Shown here one piece after another: positions 8,190 to 15,242 of a DNA stretch of 64,000 nt. A model generated the notes under the pieces. It searched no databases. It was not told the origin of the DNA and saw nothing but the letters and a program-made list of their open reading frames with translations. Source of the stretch: Streptomyces sp. ST2-7A (GTDB taxonomy: Bacteria > Actinomycetota > Actinomycetes > Streptomycetales > Streptomycetaceae); NCBI RefSeq assembly GCF_021390475.1, contig NZ_JAJUWS010000027.1:30895-94894 (forward strand), written 5' to 3'. Both the position numbers and the translations under genes were made by a program. Within the stretch, counting starts at the first letter, position 1. Every line of letters begins with the position of its first letter.

Positions 8190-9103
8190 AACCGCCGTCT
8201 GCGGCCGGTACCACCACACAAAGCACGTGTCCCGCAGGTGCAGCCGTCGGCCCTGACAGCCGAAGAGCGTGCGGCGGTAATGGAGTTGATGAACAGCGAG
8301 GAGTACGCCGAGCCGGCTCCCGCGCGGATCCGGGCCCGTGAGCCGGATGTCGGGCGCTATCACTGCTCTGTCTCGACGATGTACCGGATCCTGCGCGAGC
8401 AGAGGCAGTCCGGCGAGCGGCGACGGCAGGCCACCCACCCGGCGAAGACAGTGCCCGAGTTGGTCGCCACCGCGCCGTCGTAGACGTTCACCCGGGACAT
8501 CACCAAGGCGGCCGGACCGGTCAAGGGCGTCTGGTATCACGCCTACCCGATCATCGACATCTTCAGCCGGTACATCGTCGGCCATACCGTCGAGCGGGCC
8601 GAATCGGCGTTGCGTGCCGAGGAGTTGATCCGCGAGACCATCACCCGCAACGGCATCGTGCCCGAGACCGTGCACGCGGACCACGGCATCTCGATGAGGA
8701 GCAAGAAGGTCTTCCGGCTGCTGATCGACCCTGGTGTGACGCGATCGCACTCGAGGCCGAAGACCTCCAAGGACAACCCTTACGGCGAGGCCCGGTTCAA
8801 GACCACGAAGTACCTGTCGGACCATCCCTAACGATTCGGCTCGCCGGCCCACGCCCGCGAGTGGTTCGACGTGTTCATCGCGTACTACAACCATGAGCAC
8901 CGGCACTCGGGGATCGGCCGGCGCACACCTGCCTCCGTCCACTTCGGGACCGCCGAGGAGGTCCGCGATCAGCGCGCGGTCACCCTCGCCGAGGCATCCG
9001 CCCGCCACCCCGAACGCTTCGACCGCCGCACCCCCGACCACCCGGGATACCCAAGACTTCCTGGATCAAGGACCCGACCAAGCGCAGGCGACCCGCACCA
9101 TAG
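8190..9103 (+). pseudogene. second IS3-type transposase, broken
   Basis: One reading frame covers an IS3-like integrase: ALTAEERAAVMELMNSEEY, then HCSVSTMYRILREQ, TFTRDITKAAGPVKGVWYH, VHADHGISMRSKKV and KDNPYGEARFKTTKYL, then YYNHEHRHSGIGRRTPASVH. The D, D and E residues are all present. It is interrupted by an in-frame TAG at 8481-8483 and TAA at 8829-8831, and a frameshift near 9040 moves the C-terminus (IPKTSWIKDPTKRRRPAP, stop at 9101-9103) to another frame. It has no clean 5' end; the adjoining IS3 element may have removed it. The boundaries are approximate. Confidence 0.85.
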
Positions 9104-9529
9104 ATCTCATAGCGTCACCCCCCGTCTCACCGGACTTGGAATCTTCCGGGCGACCACCCGGCCCGGGGTGGGAGCAACCGGCAACGCCGACACCTGTCTT
9201 CACGCTGCCGACAGACCCGACCGGGCCGCACCCGCTGTGGCTGCTCGCCGACGGACTCGCCGGCGGACTCGCCGGCGGAGGGGCGGCGGTCTCGGAGCCC
9301 ACCGCCGCGTTCCCCCGATGGAAGGACATCACCGGACCCGTCCGTCGTTCTGCCGCGACCCCGACGGGCACCCCGGGCAGCACGGCCCGCGGAGAACAGC
9401 CTGTGGCGGGCCGCGCCGTCGCGCCGGTCACCTGAACGCGTCACTCAACGCGCACGGTCGCCGGGTGGTGCGCACGATCGTCACAAGGCCCGCAGCGAGC
9501 GGCGCCCTGAGTCCAATGTGGAGCGTGAC
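9104..9529 (+). other. IS-remnant to CHRD-gene intergenic region
   Basis: No gene I can support. An open frame crosses most of it (TLPTDPTGPHPLWLLADGLA and onward to 9435) but lacks a start, recognisable domain or ribosome-binding site. The region must contain the promoter of the CHRD gene at 9530. Confidence 0.5.
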
Positions 9530-10309
9530 ATGAATGTACTCGGCAGGAATCTGACGACTGCTCTGGCTGCGCTGATCGCCACCGCACCCGTCATTGTCCT
9601 CGCACCCTCCGCCAGCGCCGCGGACGCCAAGAAGGAAAAGACCGAGGAATTCAGCCTTCGGGCCGTACTCGACCCCGTCCCGACCAACCGCGTCACCGGT
9701 TCCGGTACGGCTCACGTGAAGCTCAACGGCAGGTACGCGGAGGTGACCATCAAGGCCCGCGGGCTGGTCGATGCCCCGCACGCCATGCACTTCCACATCG
9801 CGGCCAAGGGTCTGTGCCCACCGAAGTCCGCCGCCAAGGAGCGGAACGGCAACGTCTTCATGAACGTCATGGACGGGGCACCGTTCTACGGGGGCATCGG
9901 CACCTCCCTTACCACCAGCGGTGACACGAGCCCCGACTCCGGGCTGGCCATCGACCGGTTCCCCTCGGGCTCGAAGATCAACTACCACCGGACCATCGAG
10001 CTCAGCGAGGAAGCCGAGAAGAGTCTGCGCGCCGGTACCGGTGTCGTCGTGGTCCACGGCATCGACTACAACGGCAACGGCGAGTACGACGACGTGCTGG
10101 GAGCGAGCGAGCTCGACGCCTCCCTCCCCGCGGAAGCGACCAACCCTGCCCTGTGCGGCTCGCTCAAGGCGGCTCCGCGGGGCTCGGTGGCCGGTGGCCT
10201 CGGCGGCACGCAGACCGATGGTGTGGCGGCGGCCGGTATCGGCACCGGCCTGCTCGCCACACTGGCCGGTGCCTTCTACTTGCGCCGGCGCAGCAGCGTC
10301 CAGCGGTGA
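9530..10309 (+). CDS. secreted CHRD-domain-like membrane-anchored protein
   Basis: A 259-residue exported protein. Residues 1-30 form a Sec signal peptide (hydrophobic TTALAALIATAPVIVLAPSA, cleavage after ASA). The mature part has CHRD/superoxide-dismutase-like features: TGSGTAHVKLNGRYAEVTIKA, PHAMHFHIAAKGLCP, and an AGTGVVVVHGIDYNGNGEYD stretch. A C-terminal hydrophobic helix (about 234-252, GIGTGLLATLAGAFYL) with the basic tail RRRSSVQR resembles a sortase or membrane anchor, but no LPxTG-type motif is present before it. The ATG at 9530 has GGAG six bases upstream. A class F sortase gene follows 15 bases downstream, so this protein is its probable partner or substrate. CHRD domains are linked to extracellular matrix and redox proteins; the role here is unknown. 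Confidence 0.8.
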   Translation: MNVLGRNLTTALAALIATAPVIVLAPSASAADAKKEKTEEFSLRAVLDPVPTNRVTGSGTAHVKLNGRYAEVTIKARGLVDAPHAMHFHIAAKGLCPPKSAAKERNGNVFMNVMDGAPFYGGIGTSLTTSGDTSPDSGLAIDRFPSGSKINYHRTIELSEEAEKSLRAGTGVVVVHGIDYNGNGEYDDVLGASELDASLPAEATNPALCGSLKAAPRGSVAGGLGGTQTDGVAAAGIGTGLLATLAGAFYLRRRSSVQR

Positions 10310-10324
10310 CAGGCTGAGGTTCTC

Positions 10325-10978
10325 GTGCCGTTCAACCGGCCCGGTGGCCACCGCGGAGGGTTCCGTGCCGCGGTGGCCACCGCATGTCTGTTCGCCGGGG
10401 GCGCGGTTCTCGCGTCCGGCCTCGTCACGGCGGATGCTCCACGCGTACTGCCGCCACCGGTACGACACACGACCGCGACGACCGCACCGCCATTCGTCCC
10501 CGGAACGCCGCGGCTGCCCGCCGCACCACCCGACCGCCTCATCATCGGGGCTATCGGGCTGGACACCCGGATCGAGGCCGTCGGTCTCGCCCCGAACGGG
10601 TCGGTCGCGATGCCCGGGGACGCCGACCGGGCCGCGTGGTACGCCGATTCCCCCACACCCGGGGCCAACGGGAACGCCATTCTGGCCGGACATGTGGATT
10701 CCGCTGTCGGTCCGGCCGCCTTTTACAACCTTCACACGCTCGAGCCCGGCGACCTCATCGAGATCACCCGGCGTGACGGCAGATCCGTCCACTTCACGGT
10801 GCGCACGATGCGGGTGTGGCCGGCCGAGAGCTTTCCCTCCGAGGAGGTATACGCGCTCACGACATATCCGCGACTGACCATCCTGACTTGTGCGGAATGG
10901 GATAAATCCACCCGCTCCTACCGGTCCAATCTGGTGATCACCGCCTCCCCGCACACGGACCGACAGACATCCCATTGA
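10325..10978 (+). CDS. class F sortase
   Basis: A 217-residue sortase-fold transpeptidase acting outside the membrane. Residues 12-36 are an N-terminal membrane anchor, followed by a Pro/Thr-rich linker and the catalytic domain beginning near residue 70. The triad is visible: H123 (LAGHVDS), C189 (LTCAEW) and R200 (RSYRSNLVI). The short length and TLxC-type active site fit the actinobacterial class E/F group rather than housekeeping SrtA. It uses a GTG start with GAGG seven bases upstream. It lies 15 bases after the CHRD gene in the same direction and is surely co-transcribed with it. Confidence 0.88.
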   Translation: MPFNRPGGHRGGFRAAVATACLFAGGAVLASGLVTADAPRVLPPPVRHTTATTAPPFVPGTPRLPAAPPDRLIIGAIGLDTRIEAVGLAPNGSVAMPGDADRAAWYADSPTPGANGNAILAGHVDSAVGPAAFYNLHTLEPGDLIEITRRDGRSVHFTVRTMRVWPAESFPSEEVYALTTYPRLTILTCAEWDKSTRSYRSNLVITASPHTDRQTSH

Positions 10979-11794
10979 GCTTCCCCGGTGTGCGGGAGAC
11001 GCGTTTCAGCCGGCTGAAGTGGGTTCGGGAATGGTTGATTTCAGTTGTTCGGTGGCTGCCCGGCTGAAGTGGTACGCCTTCTCGTATTCGACGGGGCCGA
11101 GCCGGTCGAGCCGCTTTGGGATGCGTGTGGGGTTGTGGAAGCCGTCGGTGCGCTCGAAAGGGACGGTGGTGGCCCCGGCCCCGGGTGGCGAAGGTACGGC
11201 GGCGAGCGCGTTCGGTCTTCGGGTTACCGTGGAAGGTCTCGGTCAACGCGTTGACGCAGGAGTCACCGACGCCGCCCTGCCCATGGACGGGGTGATGCCA
11301 GCCTTCAGCATACGAGTGGTGAGCTTGATCGAACCGCTCCGGCATCGGTGGAGGCTCCAGCCGCCGGGTGGGGTCGGCGCTGAACGCAGTGGTTGGTCTC
11401 GCACCGCTCGCGGACCCGCTCGGCCAGGCGGCCGGACCATCGCGGTTCACCCGGGGAACGTGACCGCAGGGCTGTGATCCGCTCGGCCGCGACCGGGCGG
11501 ACCCCGAGCGCGTGCGCCGGGCGGGCACCGGCTCGACCGCCAGTCACTCAGGCACTGATTGCAGTCCGCTTCACCGGTGCGCGGATCCGTACGATCGCCA
11601 AGTCGTCCTCGGATACGACGCCTTCGACCCGAAGGAACCACGGGTTCGGGAGGGGTACATCACCCATGACCGTTCATGATCGCGGTTGTGGTGCCCCTCC
11701 GTGGTCCTGGCACGAAAAGTGATCCGGAACCCGGATTCAAAAACCGCCGACACGCCCCTGAGCGCGGGGCGGGGTGGGCCCGGGCGGGGAGGGT
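10979..11794. other. sortase to DUF397 region, decayed IS DNA
   Basis: No intact gene. The first 350 bases carry minus-strand transposase fragments (see separate entry). The rest, to 11794, shows only short frames on both strands without recognisable domains. This looks like eroded mobile-element DNA. Confidence 0.55.
11010..11330 (-). pseudogene. degenerate IS3-type OrfB 3' fragment
   Basis: The minus strand shows scattered pieces of an IS3 OrfB C-terminus: TTRMLKAGITPSMGRA in one frame and DRLGPVEYEKAYHFSRAATE followed by QLKSTIPEPTSAG in another. These match the usual endings (APSMGRAGS...; SPAEYEKAYY...). The fragments are in different frames and lack the catalytic core, so this is a remnant. 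Confidence 0.6.
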
Positions 11795-11980
11795 TCAGGC
11801 TTCGGTGGCGAAGGTCAGGAAGTGGGTCCACTGAGCGGGGGTGACGGCGAAGTGGGGGCGGGTGGTGTCCTTGGAGTCGCGAACGCACACGGCGCGTCCG
11901 GCCCGGGCGACCTCCACGCAGTCGTCGCCGGAGCTACCGCTGTAGCTGGACTTGAACCAGGCCAGTTCCGTCGTGTTCAC
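11795..11980 (-). CDS. DUF397 small protein
   Basis: A 61-residue DUF397 protein with the family core AWFKSSYSGSSGDDCVEVA and the ending VRDSKDTTRPHFAVTPAQW. In Streptomyces such proteins are nearly always paired with an upstream HTH/DUF5753 regulator, as here; some pairs act as an anti-regulator module in development (the WhiJ-type arrangement), and toxin-antitoxin-like behaviour has been proposed. The GTG start at 11980 overlaps the stop of the HTH gene by four bases (GTGA), so it is translationally coupled. Confidence 0.92.
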   Translation of the reverse strand: MNTTELAWFKSSYSGSSGDDCVEVARAGRAVCVRDSKDTTRPHFAVTPAQWTHFLTFATEA

Positions 11981-12840
11981 AGCTCTCCTCGCAGTCGCTC
12001 CAGCAGCGTCCTGGACTCCTTGGGAGTCAGGGCTTGCGACCGCAGTGTGTCATAGCGTTGCTGAAGGAGACTCACCTCTTTCGCGTCGGAGATGAGACGC
12101 CCGTTCTCCTGGCCCTCGGAGTAGGCGACGCGCCGCCGCTCCGGTGTCTCCAGCAAGCGGAGGGGGCCGTCGGTGCAGGAGTGGAGGCCGACGTTGAGCG
12201 GCACGATCTGGAGCGTCACGTTGCGCCGGGCGGTGTGGCCGAGGATGCAGTCGAGCAGGCCCCGCGTCATCTCCGGGTCGTCGAGCGTCCGCCGGAAGAC
12301 GTACTCCTCCACGATGAAGCCGAACGGCACGTCGGGGCGGTCCCGGAGCATCTTCTGTCGCTCCAACCGAGCCGTGATCTGCGCTTCGATCTGCTCGTCG
12401 GTGAGCAGCGGCAGGCGGTTCTCGAAGAGCGCCCGGGCATAACCCTCGGATTGAAGAAGGCCGGGGACGAGCCTGCACTCGTAGGTGGAGAGGCTGACCG
12501 CGACGCGTTCCAGGCGGGCCCAGCGGCGGAACCAGACGGCGAGGCCCGCCTCGCCCCGGCTGAGGAAAGCCGCCGCGCGGCGCAGGGCGCCGGTGTTGCC
12601 CAGTGCCTCGTCCGCGCGTTCGACGAAGGAGATGTCGGGCATCCGGCGTCCCAGCTCCACGGAGGCGACGGTGTGTTTGGAGAAGCGGACCATCTCGCCG
12701 AACTCGGCGCGGCTGAAACCGGCGTGTTCGCGCAGCGCCTGGACCATGGCGCCGAAGGTGCGCAGGCTGTCCGAGGGGGTGGGTTCGCGTTCCGTGCCCT
12801 CCTCGGCAGGGGGTGGGGCGGTGTCGGTGCTGTCCGTCAT
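11977..12840 (-). CDS. HTH XRE-family regulator with DUF5753 domain
   Basis: A 287-residue DNA-binding protein. An N-terminal acidic, Pro-rich stretch is followed by an XRE helix-turn-helix (about residues 25-85: LREHAGFSRAEFGEMVRFSK, then HTVASVELGRRMPD) and a C-terminal DUF5753 domain (YECRLVPGLLQSEGYARALF; RPDVPFGFIVEEYVFRR; VTLQIVPLNVGLH). It is the usual partner of the DUF397 protein whose start it overlaps. The ATG at 12840 begins MTDSTDTAPPP; upstream in-frame codons would add about 31 residues with no clear ribosome-binding site. A perfect 10-bp inverted repeat about 110 bases upstream is a candidate autoregulatory operator. Confidence 0.93.
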   Translation of the reverse strand: MTDSTDTAPPPAEEGTEREPTPSDSLRTFGAMVQALREHAGFSRAEFGEMVRFSKHTVASVELGRRMPDISFVERADEALGNTGALRRAAAFLSRGEAGLAVWFRRWARLERVAVSLSTYECRLVPGLLQSEGYARALFENRLPLLTDEQIEAQITARLERQKMLRDRPDVPFGFIVEEYVFRRTLDDPEMTRGLLDCILGHTARRNVTLQIVPLNVGLHSCTDGPLRLLETPERRRVAYSEGQENGRLISDAKEVSLLQQRYDTLRSQALTPKESRTLLERLRGEL

Positions 12841-12948
12841 GCGGGGCGCCTCCGGGTGGTTTTGTTCCGTCGTACGCGCCGCGTCCCCTCCCCCCGCGGC
12901 CCTCCCCCAAGCCTGGCAGCCGATCACCCACACCGTCTACGGAATGTC

Positions 12949-12973
12949 CTCGTACGCACACGCTGCGTACGAG
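12949..12973. promoter_or_regulatory. candidate operator of the HTH/DUF397 pair
   Basis: CTCGTACGCA (12949-12958) and TGCGTACGAG (12964-12973) form a perfect inverted repeat with a 5-base spacer, each arm containing the self-complementary CGTACG. It lies upstream of the HTH gene and downstream of the MFS stop, so it most likely serves the HTH promoter. Confidence 0.5.
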
Positions 12974-13128
12974 AGGTGGGGGCGTCCGCCGACGCGCGGG
13001 AGGCCCGGATCGGCGGTGGGCGGCCGGCGGCGGGCGGCCCCGATCCCGTCCGGCCGGGCCAGGCCGGCCGGGTCGCCGAGACGCGGCGGGGAGGTGTCCA
13101 CCCGTGCCCCGTCCGGTGTCGGACTCCC

Positions 13129-14340
13129 TCAGGCCGCCAACACCCGGTGCACGCGCCAGGCGCCGACCATCGAGACGAGGAAGGCCAGGGCCGTCAGCGT
13201 CCAGGCCGCCGGGTAGCCGGCCGGGGAGTCGGCCAGGAGTCCGAAGCCGAGCGGCCCGACGACGAAGCCGCCGAAGAAGCCCGCCGATACCAGCGCGGAG
13301 GCGTGGCCGGTGGGGCCGAAGGTCGGGTCGCGGACGACGGCGACCATGGAGACGGCGTTGGCCGCGACGGCGGAGCCGCCCAGGCCGAGGGCCGCGACCC
13401 AGATCAGCGGGGGCAGGTGGTCGGCGGCGGGGATCAGCGGCACGAAACACAGGGCCAGGGCGGCGAGGACGAGCAGGGGCACGGAGATGTCCGACATCCG
13501 GCCGCTCAGCCGGGTCCACACCACCCGGGCGACGATCCCGGCGCCGCCGAGCGCGGCGACGAGGGCTCCGGAGGCACGCGTCCCCATGCCGAGTTCCTCG
13601 TGCGCGTACAGCGGCAGGTGGGTGGTGATCGCGGCCAGGGCGGTGCCGATGCCCAGGGAGTGGAGGATCAGCCACCGGGCGGGCCGGTTGGGGGGCGCGG
13701 GCGGTGTCGGGCGTGGTGTTCCGGCGGCCCGTGGCCCGTCGCGCGGCAGCAGGAGGGCTGCGGTCGCCGCCGCGAGTGCCACCGGGACGACCAGTGCGAG
13801 GGTGACGCGCCAGGAGGTCGCGGCGGCCAGGGCGGGCACCGCCAGGCCGGCGGTGAAGGCGCCGAGCTGCACGCCGGACTGTTTCACGCCCACCGCGCCG
13901 GCCCGTCGGTCGGCCGGGAGCCGGCGGGCGATGAGGTGGTTGGTGGCGGGGTTGGCCAGGGCCTGGGCGCCTCCGGCCAGGACGAGTGCCACGAGCAGCA
14001 GGGCGTGGCCGTGGGCGGCGGGCAAGAGGGCGAAGACCACCGCCACGGTGAGGAGCAGGGCCACCAGGGCGCGTCGGCCGCCGATCACGTCGGTGAGGTG
14101 TCCGGCGACGAGGGAGAGCGCCGAGGCCGTGCCGAACGCCACGGCGGTCAGGGAGCCCCATTGCGCGCGGGTCAGGTCGAGGTCGGTCAGGAGCATGGGT
14201 CCGAGGGCACCCAACGCGAAGAGCACGAACATCGACAGCGCCATGGTCAGGGTGAGCAGGGGGAGCAGGCCGCGGGGCGTGTACCGCTCGCTTTCTCTCC
14301 GGGTGTCGTCTCGTTTCGGGGTTTCCACGGGTGCCTCCAT
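13129..14340 (-). CDS. MFS transporter
   Basis: A 403-residue integral membrane protein of the major facilitator superfamily. Twelve hydrophobic segments can be followed from LLPLLTLTMALSMFVLFALG to LTALAFLVSMVGAWRVHRVL, with the GHLTDVIGGRRAL loop between segments 2 and 3 (motif A) and an Arg/Pro-rich central loop near residue 205. The pattern resembles the CynX/NimT-like or drug-efflux branches; the substrate is unknown. It is transcribed divergently from a TetR gene 67 bases away, which is the usual layout of a repressor-controlled exporter. The ATG at 14340 begins MEAPVETPKR. Confidence 0.9.
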   Translation of the reverse strand: MEAPVETPKRDDTRRESERYTPRGLLPLLTLTMALSMFVLFALGALGPMLLTDLDLTRAQWGSLTAVAFGTASALSLVAGHLTDVIGGRRALVALLLTVAVVFALLPAAHGHALLLVALVLAGGAQALANPATNHLIARRLPADRRAGAVGVKQSGVQLGAFTAGLAVPALAAATSWRVTLALVVPVALAAATAALLLPRDGPRAAGTPRPTPPAPPNRPARWLILHSLGIGTALAAITTHLPLYAHEELGMGTRASGALVAALGGAGIVARVVWTRLSGRMSDISVPLLVLAALALCFVPLIPAADHLPPLIWVAALGLGGSAVAANAVSMVAVVRDPTFGPTGHASALVSAGFFGGFVVGPLGFGLLADSPAGYPAAWTLTALAFLVSMVGAWRVHRVLAA

Positions 14341-14352
14341 CGCCGGGGAGCG

Positions 14353-14389
14353 ATGACTATAGTCTCACTCTAGATACTCACTCCAGTGA
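14353..14389. promoter_or_regulatory. divergent promoter/operator region, MFS-TetR
   Basis: The 67-base gap between the MFS and TetR starts is AT-rich for this genome. It holds the perfect palindrome GACTATAGTC (14355-14364) followed by related half-sites CTCACTCTAG and ACTCACTCCAG. This is the natural place for TetR binding over both promoters. Confidence 0.45.
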
Positions 14390-14407
14390 TTGATCGGGGA
14401 TCGGAAC

Positions 14408-15037
14408 ATGACGGGAAAACCGGACGCGCGACGGCGACGCTCCCGGGAGACGAGGGTCCGGCTGCTGGAGGCGGCGCTGGGGCTCTTCGTGGAGCACGGC
14501 TACGACGGCACGACGATCGAGGCGATCGCCCGGGAGGGCGAGGTCGCGGTGCAGACCGTGTACTTCAAGTTCGGCACCAAGGTCGCCATCCTCAAGGAGG
14601 TGCTGGATGTCCGGGTCGCGGGGGACGACCGGCCGGTGCCGACCGTGGAGCGGGAGTGGTTCCGCGCCGCGATCGCGGCGCGTGACCCCCGCGAGCAGCT
14701 CCGCCACCAGGTGGCCGGGGCGCGGGAGATCCATGAACGGCTCGGCGGAGTGCTGGAGGTCCTGCGCAACGCGGCCGCGTCCAACGAGGAGGTCGCCCCG
14801 CTGTGGGAGCGGAACAAGGAGCAGCGCCTGGAGGTGCAGACCCTCCTGATGGGGGCACTGGCGGACAAGCACCCGCTCCCGACCGGCCTGGGCGTCGAGC
14901 GCGCCGCGGACATCGGCTACACGCTGCTCGGCCCCGAGGTGCACCACCTGTTGGTCACCGAACGGGGGTGGTCCGCCGGGGAGTGGGCCGACTGGGTGTA
15001 CGCGGACCTCTGCCGGCACCTGCTCGGGGAGTCCTGA
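14408..15037 (+). CDS. TetR/AcrR-family regulator
   Basis: A 209-residue regulator. The N-terminal HTH (residues 10-55) reads RVRLLEAALGLFVEHGYDGT then TIEAIAREGEVAVQTVYFKF, typical TetR spacing. The C-terminal ligand domain is unassigned (QLRHQVAGAREIHERLGG; ADIGYTLLGPEVHHLLVTER). The ATG at 14408 follows GGGGA by seven bases; a TTG at 14390 in frame is less likely. It faces the MFS gene and probably represses it, and it could also influence the MMPL gene 205 bases downstream. Confidence 0.9.
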   Translation: MTGKPDARRRRSRETRVRLLEAALGLFVEHGYDGTTIEAIAREGEVAVQTVYFKFGTKVAILKEVLDVRVAGDDRPVPTVEREWFRAAIAARDPREQLRHQVAGAREIHERLGGVLEVLRNAAASNEEVAPLWERNKEQRLEVQTLLMGALADKHPLPTGLGVERAADIGYTLLGPEVHHLLVTERGWSAGEWADWVYADLCRHLLGES

Positions 15038-15242
15038 TGGGCGTCACCCCGGATTCCGGCGGCACGGCGTGGACGGGGGCGTCGGAGGGCGTCCCGGTCG
15101 TCCCCCGACCGAACCGCCGGTTCCGCCGTGGCGTCCCGCCTCCCACCGTCCCGCGTCGCACCGCCCCGGGCCACGCCGTCCCGGGTCGTGCCGCGCTCCC
15201 CGGGGGCGTCCGGTGAACCCCCGTTTGAAGGAGCCCGGGTGG

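Noticed and set aside
9104..9529. Possible gene in frame with the IS transposase, continuing to 9435
   Set aside because: Lacks a start and any domain; more likely read-through of the pseudogene end.
10948..10996. Inverted repeat CCCGCACAC/GTGTGCGGG around the sortase stop
   Set aside because: 31-base loop that includes the stop codon; unlikely as a terminator.
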